In this document: one piece after another, positions 9,144 to 17,442 of the stretch | Numbering within the stretch: the first letter of the stretch is position 1 | Layout of the letters: the number at the start of each line of letters is the position of its first letter | Origin: DATLLN01 sp963797175 | GTDB lineage: Bacteria > Actinomycetota > Thermoleophilia > Gaiellales > JAICJC01 | DNA: 64,000 nucleotides | Assembly: GCA_963797175.1 (NCBI GenBank) | Contig: CAWCOL010000009.1 | Coordinates: 434,001-498,000, forward strand | Direction of reading: 5' to 3' | Position numbers and translations under genes: made by a program | Notes under the pieces: generated by a model | What the model saw: only the letters and a program-made list of their open reading frames with translations | What the model was told of the DNA's origin: nothing | The model's database searches: none

Positions 9144-10316
9144 CTACGGCCGCTCGAACAAGGCGGCCTGCCCCTGTCCGACGCCGACGCACAGCGTCGC
9201 CAGGCCGCGGCGGGCGCCTCGGCGGCGCAGCTCGTGCACCAGCGAGACGACCAGCCGGGCGCCGCTCATGCCCAGTGGGTGGCCGATCGCGATCGCCCCG
9301 CCGTTGACGTTGACCCGGTCGGGATCGAGCCCCAGCTCGCGGACGACCGCGACGCTCTGCGACGCGAACGCCTCGTTCAGCTCGACCAGATCGACGTCTC
9401 CGGCCTCGAGCCCGGTGCGGGCCAGCAGCTTGCGGACGGCGGGCACGGGGCCGATGCCCATCACCCGCGGATCGACGCCCGCCACCGCGCTGCCGGCGAA
9501 TCGCGCCAACGGTTCGACGCCCAGCTCCCGCGCCCGCTCGGCGCTGGCCACGACCACGGCGGCCGCACCGTCGTTGATGCCGCTCGAGTTGCCCGCGGTG
9601 ACGCTGCCGCCCTCGCGGAACGCGGCGCGCAGCGACCCGAGCTTCGCCTCATCGGTCTCCGGGCGCGGGTGCTCGTCCGCGGCCACGTCGCCGACCGCGA
9701 CCAGTTCGTCGGCGAAGCGGCCGGCCGCCTGCGCCTCGGTCCAGCGCCGCTGCGAGCGCAGCGCGAACGCATCCTGCTCCTCGCGCGACACCGACCACCG
9801 CTCCGCCACGTTCTCGCCGGTCTCGCCCATCGACTCGAGCGGGAACATCGCCTCCATCCGCGGGTTGGGGAAGCGCCAGCCCAGCGTCGTGTCGAAGAGC
9901 GTGCGGTCGCCGCGGGGAAACGCCCGGTCGGGCTTCCCGGTGACGAGCGGCGCGCGGCTCATCGACTCGACCCCGCCGGCGACGAACAGGTCGCCGTCAC
10001 CCGCGGCGACGGCGTGGCAGGCGGCGACCACCGCGGAGAGGCCGGAGGCGCAGAGCCGGTTCAGCGTGACGCCGGCGACGGTCTGCGGCAGCCCGGCCAG
10101 CAGCACCGCCATCCGGGCAACGTCCCGGTTGTCCTCGCCCGCCTGGTTGGCGCAGCCCAGGTAGACGTCCTCGATCTCCCCTGCCGGCACCCCTGCGCGC
10201 TCGACCGCGGCGGCGAGCGCGATCGCGGCCAGGTCGTCCGGCCGCACCCCGGACAGGCCGCCGCCGTAGCGGCCCACCGGCGTGCGCACCGCCGACAGGA
10301 TGACGGCGTCGCTCAC
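9144..10316 (-). CDS. pcaF: Beta-ketoadipyl-CoA thiolase (acetyl-CoA acetyltransferase family)
   Basis: Thiolase of 390 residues, the usual length. The nucleophilic cysteine is C89 in NRLCASGL, the active-site histidine is H346 in GHPLGMSG, and the second cysteine is C376 in CVGVGQG. Thiolases of this type split 3-oxoadipyl-CoA into succinyl-CoA and acetyl-CoA, the last step of aromatic breakdown through beta-ketoadipate. I assign this over a generic acetoacetyl-CoA thiolase because its start overlaps the stop of the preceding CoA-transferase beta subunit by 4 bases (ATGA), making a catI-catJ-pcaF unit. Confidence 0.85.
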   Translation of the reverse strand: MSDAVILSAVRTPVGRYGGGLSGVRPDDLAAIALAAAVERAGVPAGEIEDVYLGCANQAGEDNRDVARMAVLLAGLPQTVAGVTLNRLCASGLSAVVAACHAVAAGDGDLFVAGGVESMSRAPLVTGKPDRAFPRGDRTLFDTTLGWRFPNPRMEAMFPLESMGETGENVAERWSVSREEQDAFALRSQRRWTEAQAAGRFADELVAVGDVAADEHPRPETDEAKLGSLRAAFREGGSVTAGNSSGINDGAAAVVVASAERARELGVEPLARFAGSAVAGVDPRVMGIGPVPAVRKLLARTGLEAGDVDLVELNEAFASQSVAVVRELGLDPDRVNVNGGAIAIGHPLGMSGARLVVSLVHELRRRGARRGLATLCVGVGQGQAALFERP

Positions 10317-11071
10317 GGCGCCCCCGCCATGGTCTCGAGCGCGCGCAGCGCCGCCAGCTCCTCGGCGGTCGGCGCGTCACCCGTGCGGACATCGGTGGCG
10401 ACGCGCAGATCCCAGCCGGTGGCCTGGCACGCCTGCTCGGCCTCGACGCCGGGGTGCAGCACCGTCAGCTGCAGCTCGGCCGTTGCCGGATCGGGCTCGA
10501 GGATCCCCAGGTCGGTGACGACGGCCGTCACGCCGGCGCCGCGGAGGCCCAGCCGCCCACGGCCGCCGGGGCCGTCGCCGCCGCCGACGGTGGTGCGAAA
10601 GTCGAGGCGCTCGACGAACGCCCGCGGCGAGTGGCGCAACATCACGAACGTCTCCCGGCAGCTCGCGGCGATCTCGGGAGCCCCGCCCGCGCCCGGCAGC
10701 CGCACGCGGGGGTGCTCGTAGCCGCCGATCACGGTGCTGTTGAGGTTGCCGAAGCGGTCGATCTGCGCCGCTCCCAGGAAGCCGACGTCGATCCGCCCAC
10801 CCTGCAGCCAGTAGCTGAAGATCTCCGGCACCGAGACGACGGCGTCGGCAGTCTCGGCCAGCTCGCCGTCACCGATCGAGAGCGGCAGCCGGCGCGGCTT
10901 CGCGCCGATCGTCCCGCTCTCGTAGACAAGGACGCAGCGGGGCGCATGCGTCGCCCGGGCCAGGTTGGCGGCGAGGCTGGGCAGACCGATGCCGACGAAG
11001 CAGACCGTGCCGTCGGCCAGCCGCCGGGCGGCGGCGACCGCCATCATCTCTGAGCTGCTGTAGGAGCTCAC
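10313..11071 (-). CDS. catJ: 3-oxoadipate CoA-transferase, beta subunit
   Basis: 252 residues, beta subunit of the succinyl-CoA:3-oxoadipate CoA-transferase. The ESG motif in VYESGTIG (E51) supplies the glutamate that carries CoA. Stretches such as VCFVGIGLPS, LSIGDGEL and YWLQGGRI match what I recall of the CatJ type from chlorocatechol-degrading Pseudomonas rather than the PcaJ type, which has a SENG motif. It overlaps the alpha gene upstream and the thiolase gene downstream by 4 bases each, so the three are translationally coupled. Confidence 0.85.
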   Translation of the reverse strand: MSSYSSSEMMAVAAARRLADGTVCFVGIGLPSLAANLARATHAPRCVLVYESGTIGAKPRRLPLSIGDGELAETADAVVSVPEIFSYWLQGGRIDVGFLGAAQIDRFGNLNSTVIGGYEHPRVRLPGAGGAPEIAASCRETFVMLRHSPRAFVERLDFRTTVGGGDGPGGRGRLGLRGAGVTAVVTDLGILEPDPATAELQLTVLHPGVEAEQACQATGWDLRVATDVRTGDAPTAEELAALRALETMAGAP

Positions 11072-11919
11072 GCGACCGCGGCCTCACCCAGACGGCGGTG
11101 GTAACCGGCGACGTCTGCGGTCTCCAGCACGTGCCGGGTCATCCATTCGGTGAAGGTCTCGCGATCGCGGCTGACCTCGTCCCAGCGCACGTAGAACGCG
11201 TTGTCCCGCTCGGAGTAGCCGTGCGCGTACGAGGGGTGCGCGCCGTCCGCCGCCTCGCACACCGCGGTCACCGCCCACCCGGGGAGCACGACCGCGCCCG
11301 GCAGCGGCGCCAGCTCGTCCACGACCTCTTCGACCGTGACGATCGACCGCGCGGCTGCCAGCACCGCCTCCTTCTGCACGCCGGTGATGCCCCACAGCTG
11401 GACGTTGCCTTCACGGTCGGCCCGCTGCGCGTGGACGATGCCGACGTCGGGGCGGATCGCACGCACCGCGGCCAGCCGCTCGCCGGTGAACGGGCACTCG
11501 ATCCACGCAGACGAGTCGTGCTCCGCCAGGTCGGTGCCGGCGGAGCCGCGGAGCACGCCGAACGGCAGGTTGGCGGCGCCGGCCGCGTAGGCCGCGGCCA
11601 TCTCCGCGTGCGAGTGCTCCTCCAGCTCGAGCGGACGCGGCCAGCCGTGTTCGACCGCGTCGCGGAAGCGGTGCAGGGAGCCGACGCCCGGGTTGCCTCC
11701 CCAGGAGAAGACCATCCGGCGCGCACATCCCATCCCGATCAGCTGGTCGTAGACGACGTCGGGCGTCATCCGCACCAGCGTCAGGTCGCGCCGCCCCTGG
11801 CGGATCAACTCATGCCCGGCGGCATGCGGGATGAGGTGCGTGAACCCCTCCAGCGCGACCGTGTCGCCGTCGGAGACGAGTGACGAGACGGCATCGGCGA
11901 GCGGCAGGATCTCGGCCAT
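11068..11919 (-). CDS. catI: 3-oxoadipate CoA-transferase, alpha subunit
   Basis: 283 residues, alpha subunit of the heteromeric CoA-transferase that activates 3-oxoadipate using succinyl-CoA. The segments VALEGFTHLIPHAAGHE, FSWGGNPGVGSLHRF and ADREGNVQLWGI closely follow the CatI type as I remember it. The open frame continues upstream to 12231, but the family start MAEILPL is the ATG at 11919, and the extension would overlap the next gene on the other strand. First gene of the catI-catJ-pcaF unit. No ring-cleavage genes are present, so 3-oxoadipate must come from enzymes encoded elsewhere. Confidence 0.87.
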   Translation of the reverse strand: MAEILPLADAVSSLVSDGDTVALEGFTHLIPHAAGHELIRQGRRDLTLVRMTPDVVYDQLIGMGCARRMVFSWGGNPGVGSLHRFRDAVEHGWPRPLELEEHSHAEMAAAYAAGAANLPFGVLRGSAGTDLAEHDSSAWIECPFTGERLAAVRAIRPDVGIVHAQRADREGNVQLWGITGVQKEAVLAAARSIVTVEEVVDELAPLPGAVVLPGWAVTAVCEAADGAHPSYAHGYSERDNAFYVRWDEVSRDRETFTEWMTRHVLETADVAGYHRRLGEAAVA

Positions 11920-12007
11920 ACCGGCGCATCGTAGGGCGGCCGCCCGCGGTTCGCGGACGGATGCACCGGGTACGCCACCCGCCGACCATTCCCGAGAGGA
12001 GGCGGCG

Positions 12008-12337
12008 ATGCCGACGCAGTGGACGGACAAGCAGGAGCGCAAGTACGAGCACATCGTCGAGTCCGAGAAGGACAGCGGCAAGGGCACGAAGGTGGCGAAG
12101 GAGATCGCCGCCCGCACCGTCAACAAGGAGCGCGCGCAGAAGGGCCAGACGCAGACGGCCTCGCGCAGCAGCACCGAGGACATCAGCTCCTCGCGCCGCG
12201 GCGGGCTCCGCTCCGGCACCAACCGGCCCAAGGGGCGGACGCGCGACCAGCTCTACAACGAGGCCCGCCAGAAGGGCATCGACGGCCGCTCGAAGATGAC
12301 CAAGGCGCAGCTGCAGCGGGCGGTGGACGCCAAGTAG
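12008..12337 (+). CDS. Small basic protein with Rho_N-like C terminus
   Basis: 109 residues, highly charged. The N-terminal half (QWTDKQERKYEHI onward) is helical and lysine-rich. The C-terminal RTRDQLYNEARQKGI and KMTKAQLQRAV segment resembles the Rho_N/SAP-like helix-extended-helix fold seen in proteins often labelled plasmid stabilization. A strong ribosome site, GAGAGGAGG, precedes the ATG at 12008. No toxin partner adjoins it, so a toxin-antitoxin role is not supported. Nucleic-acid binding is the best guess. Confidence 0.65.
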   Translation: MPTQWTDKQERKYEHIVESEKDSGKGTKVAKEIAARTVNKERAQKGQTQTASRSSTEDISSSRRGGLRSGTNRPKGRTRDQLYNEARQKGIDGRSKMTKAQLQRAVDAK

Positions 12338-12366
12338 GAACTCCGCGCCGGGGCTATCGTCCCGCG

Positions 12367-13545
12367 ATGGCCGGATCCGGCGCGACCTCTCCCCCCACCA
12401 CGGATCGCCCGGCGGCCGAGCCGGGCGAGCAGCGGGTGACGCCGCTGGAGTTGTTCTTCGACCTGGTGTTCGTGTTCGCGATCACCCAGGTGTCGGCGTT
12501 CGTGTCCGCCGATCCGACCTGGGGCCGCCTGCTCCAGGGCCTCGCGATCCTGGCCGCGCTCTGGTGGGCGTGGGTCGCGTACGCCTGGCTGGGCAACACC
12601 GCGGCGGCCGACGATGGGCCGATCCGGGTCGTCCTGTTCGCCGCGATGGGCGCGATGCTGATCGCCTCCATCGCCGTGCCCGACGCCTTCGGCGAGGACG
12701 CGCTGCTGTTCGGCCTCGCGTACCTGGTCGTGCGCGTGCTGCACCTGGTCGCCTACACCATCGTCTCCGCCGGCAACCCGGAGCTGCGCGGTGCGGTGGG
12801 CCGGCTGGCGAGCACGATCCTGCCCGCGGCCCTGCTGCTCGTCCTGGCAGGCGTGCTGGAAGGCACGGCCCGCGACCTGTGCTGGATCGCGGCGCTGACG
12901 GTGGACTACGGCGGCCTCGCTGTCCGTGGCGTGCGCGGCTGGCACGTCGAGCCGGGGCACTTCGCCGAGCGGCACGGCCTGATCATCATCATCGCCCTGG
13001 GCGAGTCGATCGTCTCGGTCGGTGTCGGCGCCGATCACGTCGGGCTGGGATCGGGCGTCGTCACCGGGGCGCTGCTGGGCGGTGCCGTGGCCGCGGCGAT
13101 GTGGTGGGCCTACTTCGACGTGGTCGCGATCGTCGCCGAGCGCGTGCTGCGCTCGGCCGACCCGGTTCGCCAGACGCTGATCGCCCGCGACTCCTACAGC
13201 TACCTGCACCTGCCGATGGTGGCCGGCATCGTCGTCTTCGCGATCGGCGTCAAGCGGACGCTGGAGCACGTCAGCGCGAGCCTCGACATCGTCCCGGCGA
13301 CCGCCCTGTGCGGCGGCGTCGCGGCGTTCCTGGTGGCGCTGAGCGTGTTCCGCCGGCGCAACGTGGGCACGTGGAACCGCCCGCGCCTGGTCGCCTCGGC
13401 CGTGCTGGTGGTGCTGATCGCGCCGCTGACGGCGATCCCTGCGCTGGCCGGCCTGGCGCTGGTCGCCGCCGTCAGCTGCGGGCTGATCGCGTACGAGAGC
13501 ACGCGCTACGCCGCCGCCCGCGACCGCATCCGCCACGGCGCCTGA
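12367..13545 (+). CDS. Low temperature requirement protein A (LtrA) family membrane protein
   Basis: 392-residue polytopic membrane protein with about ten hydrophobic helices. The N-terminal VTPLELFFDLVFVFAITQ is the family signature, and HGLIIIIALGESIVSVG is the second conserved block. LtrA was named from a Listeria mutant that failed to grow in the cold; the molecular function is unknown. It starts 29 bases after the small Rho_N-like gene, so the two may share a transcript. The ribosome site is weak. Confidence 0.85.
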   Translation: MAGSGATSPPTTDRPAAEPGEQRVTPLELFFDLVFVFAITQVSAFVSADPTWGRLLQGLAILAALWWAWVAYAWLGNTAAADDGPIRVVLFAAMGAMLIASIAVPDAFGEDALLFGLAYLVVRVLHLVAYTIVSAGNPELRGAVGRLASTILPAALLLVLAGVLEGTARDLCWIAALTVDYGGLAVRGVRGWHVEPGHFAERHGLIIIIALGESIVSVGVGADHVGLGSGVVTGALLGGAVAAAMWWAYFDVVAIVAERVLRSADPVRQTLIARDSYSYLHLPMVAGIVVFAIGVKRTLEHVSASLDIVPATALCGGVAAFLVALSVFRRRNVGTWNRPRLVASAVLVVLIAPLTAIPALAGLALVAAVSCGLIAYESTRYAAARDRIRHGA

Positions 13546-13589
13546 GCCTTCCAATGGGGTCAGAGCCCTGTCGTGTCGGCGCGGCGTTC

Positions 13590-13628
13590 CGGCACGTAGC
13601 CGGCACATCCCGGCACGATTCCGTGACG
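13590..13628. promoter_or_regulatory. Phased CCGGCAC repeats upstream of FAD oxidoreductase
   Basis: CCGGCAC occurs at 13590-13596, 13601-13607 and 13611-13617, with the variant CCGTGAC at 13622-13628. The spacings are 11, 10 and 11 bases, one helical turn each, so all copies face the same side of the DNA. They lie 80-120 bases before the FAD-oxidoreductase start. A binding site for a regulator is inferred. Confidence 0.4.
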
Positions 13629-13708
13629 GCTCCGCGTCTCGCCGACCCCGGCCGCCCGTCTGAGTTAGAGTCGACTGTTACGAATCTCTCGAGGGTGAGG
13701 AGCCCGCG

Positions 13709-15088
13709 ATGTCGACCGCTGCTGTGCAGGATCAGATCGTCGAGGCGCTGGCCGGACTCTCGGGCGCCGTCGTTCGTCGAGGAGACCCGGGCTACGACGA
13801 GGCTCGCGGGGTGTACAACGGCATGATCGATCGACGCCCCACGGTGATCGCACGTTGTCGGGGCACGGCTGACGTTGTCGCATCGGTTAACGCGGGTCGC
13901 GATCATGGCCTGGAGCTCGCGGTGCGCGGGGGTGGCCACGGCGTCGCCGGGCATGCTGTCTGTGACGACGGGCTGATGATCGACCTCTCCGAGATGCGGG
14001 GCATCCACATCGATCCGGAGGCTCGGAGGGCGCGTGTGGCGCCGGGAGTGACGTGGGCCGAACTGAACCGCGAGACCCAGCTTCACGGTCTGGCCGTCAC
14101 CGGTGGCACGGTCTCCACGACCGGCATCGCAGGACTCACCCTCGGCGGCGGGTTCGGGTGGCTGATGGCACAGCACGGTCTGGCCTGCGACAACCTGGTG
14201 TCGGCCGAGGTGGTTGCCGCCGACGGGCGGGTGCTGAGGGCAGATGCCGATGAGCATGCTGATCTGTTCTGGGCGCTCCGGGGCGGCGGCGGCAACTTCG
14301 GCGTCGTGACGTCGTTCGAGTACCAGCTGCATCCGGTGGGGCCGCTGGTCACCGGAGGGTTGATCGCCCACCCCCTCGATGCCGCCGGCGACCTGGCGCG
14401 GTTCTACCGCGAGTACACGGCCGATCTGCCGGACGAGCTCGGGGTGCTGTTCGGCCTCGTCCATGCACCCGACGGATCGGGAACGAAGCTTGCCGCACTG
14501 GTCGTGTGCCACTGCGGGAGCGAGGAGCAGGCGCAGCGCGACCTGGCGCCGGCGCTTGGGTTCGGCGCGCCGGTGATGGCCGAGGTCGGACCCGTGCCGT
14601 ACGAGGCGATGAACCAGCTGCTGGACGCCGCGTACCCGAAGGGCTCGCTGAACTACTGGAAGTCAAGCTTCCTGGACGCGCTCACAGACGGCTTCATCGA
14701 CACGACCATTGCGCAGTTCGAGACGTGCCCGTCACCCACCTCGGCGCTGGCGCTCGAGCACTTCCACGGCGCCGCGACCCGGGTTCCCGTGCAGGCCACC
14801 GCCTGTCCGCACCGCCTCCCGGGGTACAACCTGCTGATCACCTCCGTCTGGTCGGATCCAGCCACGACCGACGCCAACGTCCGCTGGACGCGCGCGACCA
14901 TGGAGGCGCTCGCGCCGAGCCTGGCGTCCCGCCGCTATACGAACTACATGTCCCAGGACGACGACGGCGACGAACATCGCTCGCAGCAGGCCTTCGGACC
15001 GAACTACGAACGGCTGGCACGCGTCAAACACGCGTACGACCCCGCCAACCTCTTCCACCTCAACCAGAACATCCCGCCGAAGGCCTAG
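13709..15088 (+). CDS. FAD-binding oxidoreductase of the berberine-bridge/PCMH type
   Basis: 459-residue flavoprotein. The N-terminal PCMH-type FAD domain has RGGGHGVAG (H77, the likely site of covalent 8-alpha-histidyl FAD attachment) and LTLGGGFGWL, where the second, cysteine-type FAD link of bicovalent members is missing. A substrate domain follows, and the C-terminal berberine-bridge segment ends in YDPANLFHLNQNI. Family members oxidise sugars, alkaloids or polyketides using O2; the substrate here is unknown. GGTGAGGAG precedes the ATG. No signal peptide, so cytoplasmic. Confidence 0.85.
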   Translation: MSTAAVQDQIVEALAGLSGAVVRRGDPGYDEARGVYNGMIDRRPTVIARCRGTADVVASVNAGRDHGLELAVRGGGHGVAGHAVCDDGLMIDLSEMRGIHIDPEARRARVAPGVTWAELNRETQLHGLAVTGGTVSTTGIAGLTLGGGFGWLMAQHGLACDNLVSAEVVAADGRVLRADADEHADLFWALRGGGGNFGVVTSFEYQLHPVGPLVTGGLIAHPLDAAGDLARFYREYTADLPDELGVLFGLVHAPDGSGTKLAALVVCHCGSEEQAQRDLAPALGFGAPVMAEVGPVPYEAMNQLLDAAYPKGSLNYWKSSFLDALTDGFIDTTIAQFETCPSPTSALALEHFHGAATRVPVQATACPHRLPGYNLLITSVWSDPATTDANVRWTRATMEALAPSLASRRYTNYMSQDDDGDEHRSQQAFGPNYERLARVKHAYDPANLFHLNQNIPPKA

Positions 15089-15148
15089 GACGCCCGGCCG
15101 TTCGATGAGTGATTCGACGGCATCCTCCTCCGTGCTACACATCGGAGG

Positions 15149-15547
15149 ATGTTCGGCGATGAGCACGTCAGGCGGTATCGGGAGACGGACGGCGCCGTTG
15201 GGCACGACTGGAACGGCGTCCACGTGCTGATCCTGACCACGCGCGGCAGGCGCAGCGGCGAGGCCCGCGACGCGCCGCTGATCTACGGCCGCCACGGCGA
15301 CGACTACCTGGTCGTCGCGTCCAAGGGCGGCTCGGACACCCCGCCGGCGTGGTATCTCAACCTGCGCGACGACCCGAACGTGGAGGTGCAGGTGCTGGGC
15401 GAGCGGTTCGCCGCGACGGCCCGCACCGCCACCGCGGAGGAGAAGCCCGAGCTGTGGGCCACGATGACGGCCGAGTTCCCGAACTACGACCAGTACCAGG
15501 CCGGCACCGATCGGGTCATCCCGGTCGTCGTGCTCGAGCGCCGGTGA
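15149..15547 (+). CDS. Deazaflavin (F420)-dependent nitroreductase family protein
   Basis: 132 residues, the length of the Ddn/Rv3547-like family of small split-barrel proteins that bind coenzyme F420. The order VLILTTRGRRSGEARDAPL, then DYLVVASKGG, PAWYLNL and VLGERFAATA is characteristic. It probably reduces quinones or other small molecules with F420H2. GGAGG abuts the ATG, leaving no normal spacing, so translation may be leaderless. It ends six bases before the convergent decarboxylase gene. Confidence 0.85.
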   Translation: MFGDEHVRRYRETDGAVGHDWNGVHVLILTTRGRRSGEARDAPLIYGRHGDDYLVVASKGGSDTPPAWYLNLRDDPNVEVQVLGERFAATARTATAEEKPELWATMTAEFPNYDQYQAGTDRVIPVVVLERR

Positions 15548-15553
15548 GCTGAG

Positions 15554-16981
15554 TCAGCTCGCGGCCGGCGACGCCGCCCGCTCCCGGCGCAGCGCCGAGA
15601 GCACCGCCTCCGCCGTCCGCTCGACGTCGGCGGGATCGGTGCGGTGGCTGGAGACCGAGACGCGCATCGCCGCCGTTCCCTGCCACACGGTCGCCCCGAA
15701 CCAGGCCACACCGTCCGCCTGGATGCGCGAGACGACGCGCCGGGTGAGGTCGTCCCCGTCCTCGGCGCGCTCGCCTTCGAACCGCACCAGCGCCTGGTTC
15801 AGCACCACCTCGTTCAGGATCCGGACGCCGGGCTCCGCCGCGAGGCGCTCGGCCAGCGCCCGCGCCCGGAGCGCGCACCCCTCCACCATGGCCGCGATGC
15901 CGTCGCGGCCGAGCTGCTGGACGGCCGCCCAGACCGGGAAGGCGCGGGCTCGGCGGGACGCCTCGGGCACGTGCGCGAAGGGATCGCCGGCGTCGTCGCG
16001 GGGGATGTACGCGGCGTCCCAGGTCATCGCCGTACGGTGCGCCTCGGGGTGGGCGACGGCCACGATCCCGCAGTCGTAGGGCACGTTCAGGTACTTGTGG
16101 GCGTCGGTCGCCCAGGAGTCGCAGTCCGCCGCTCCGGCGACCAGCTGCGCCAGAGCCGGACTGGCCGCCGCCCACAGGCCGAAGGCGCCGTCCAGGTGCA
16201 CCCACGCGCCCTGCGCGTGCGCCGCAGCGACGATCTCGGGCAGCGGGTCGAACGCACCCGTGTTGACGTTGCCGGCCTGGGCGCAGACGATGGTGGGGCC
16301 GTCGGGGCCGGCCGCCAGGGCATCCGCCAGCGCGTCCGCCCGCATCCTGCCCTGCCCGTCCACGGCGATCTGCTCCGCGCGGCCGCGGCCCAGGCCCAGG
16401 TAGGCCAGTGCCAGCGTCAGCGTCGGGTGGGCCTCCGCGCCGATCAGTACGCGCACCGGCGGCGCGCCCTGGAGACCGTCGTCCTCGACGTTCCACCCGG
16501 CCCGGCGGAGCACCTCGTGCCGTGCCGCCGCCAGCCCGGTGAAGTTCGCCATCTGACAGCCCGTGGTGAGGCCGACGGACGCGGTCGATGGCAGGCCGAG
16601 CAGCTCGCGCAGCCACTCCCCGACCACCGTCTCGGCAACCGCGGCGGCGGGCGAGGAGATGTACAGGCCGGCCATCTGATCCCACGCCGAGGTCAGCCAG
16701 TCTGCGCCGACCGCGGCGTCCACGGAGCCGCCGACGACGAACCCGAAGTAGCGCGAGCCGGCGGTGGCGACCAGGCCCGGCTGCGCCGCGGCGGCGAGCC
16801 GCTCGACCACCTCGGCGGGGTCGCTGCCGGTCTGGGGCAGCGGCCCGCCCAGCGCCGCCAGCAGCTCGTCCGCGCCGGCGGCGGGCCACACGCGCGCCTC
16901 GTCCACCCCGGCCAGGTACTCGCGGGCCAGCTCGTGCGCGCGGTCGAGCGCGTCGCCGCTCACGTCGCCGCACTCGCCCAT
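15554..16981 (-). CDS. PLP-dependent amino acid decarboxylase (group II)
   Basis: 475-residue, fold type I PLP enzyme of the aromatic-L-amino-acid/glutamate/tyrosine decarboxylase family. The PLP lysine is K296 in TDAHKYLNVPYD. LTTGCQMANFTGL and WVHLDGAFG, with the cofactor-contacting aspartate, are typical. A substrate preference (Trp, Tyr, Phe or other) cannot be assigned. Its ATG lies only 23 bases from the divergent VOC gene, so the promoters overlap or transcripts are leaderless. Confidence 0.85.
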   Translation of the reverse strand: MGECGDVSGDALDRAHELAREYLAGVDEARVWPAAGADELLAALGGPLPQTGSDPAEVVERLAAAAQPGLVATAGSRYFGFVVGGSVDAAVGADWLTSAWDQMAGLYISSPAAAVAETVVGEWLRELLGLPSTASVGLTTGCQMANFTGLAAARHEVLRRAGWNVEDDGLQGAPPVRVLIGAEAHPTLTLALAYLGLGRGRAEQIAVDGQGRMRADALADALAAGPDGPTIVCAQAGNVNTGAFDPLPEIVAAAHAQGAWVHLDGAFGLWAAASPALAQLVAGAADCDSWATDAHKYLNVPYDCGIVAVAHPEAHRTAMTWDAAYIPRDDAGDPFAHVPEASRRARAFPVWAAVQQLGRDGIAAMVEGCALRARALAERLAAEPGVRILNEVVLNQALVRFEGERAEDGDDLTRRVVSRIQADGVAWFGATVWQGTAAMRVSVSSHRTDPADVERTAEAVLSALRRERAASPAAS

Positions 16982-17004
16982 CCGGCACCCATGGGCGCCA
17001 GTCT

Positions 17005-17442
17005 ATGCTCAACCGCATGGCGGCCACCACCCACGGTTCCGCTCGGACGGGAGTCACCGCGCAGCTCTCGGTGCGCCGTGGCCGCGAGGCGGTCGAGTTC
17101 TACCAGGCCGCGTTCGGCGCCCGCGAGGTGTACCGCGTGGGCGGCACCGAAGAGCACCCCTCCGTGGTCTCGCAGCTTGCGGTCGGCGACACGACGTTCT
17201 GGGTGTCGGACGAGTCTCCCGAGCACGGCCACCACAGCCCGGAGTCGCTGGGAGGCGCCACCGTCCGGCTGCTGCTGATCGCCGACGACCCAGCGGCGGT
17301 GATCGAGCGCGCCGCCGGACTGGGTGCGGCCGTGGTCGCACCCGCCGAGGAGACGCACGGCTGGCTGCTGGGCCGGATCGACGATCCGTTCGGCCATCCC
17401 TGGGAGATCGGCCGCCCGCTGGGCGCGTGGCCGCCTACCTGA
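17005..17442 (+). CDS. VOC/glyoxalase fold protein (PhnB-like)
   Basis: About 145 residues with two beta-alpha-beta-beta-beta units. AVEFYQAAFGAREVYRVGG and the C-terminal DPFGHPWEIGRPLG are typical of PhnB/YkcA-like members of the vicinal oxygen chelate superfamily. The start could be the ATG at 17005 or 17017. Family members include dioxygenases, resistance proteins and isomerases; no function is assignable here. The last eight bases overlap the convergent NDH-2 gene. Confidence 0.8.
   Translation: MLNRMAATTHGSARTGVTAQLSVRRGREAVEFYQAAFGAREVYRVGGTEEHPSVVSQLAVGDTTFWVSDESPEHGHHSPESLGGATVRLLLIADDPAAVIERAAGLGAAVVAPAEETHGWLLGRIDDPFGHPWEIGRPLGAWPPT

Noticed and set aside
12008..12337. Plasmid stabilization or toxin-antitoxin system
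   Set aside because: Single gene with a Rho_N-like tail and no partner gene; neighbours are chromosomal housekeeping types.
13709..15088. Bicovalent FAD attachment in the berberine-bridge-type oxidase
   Set aside because: The cysteine expected just before GGGFG is absent; only the histidine at residue 77 is in place.
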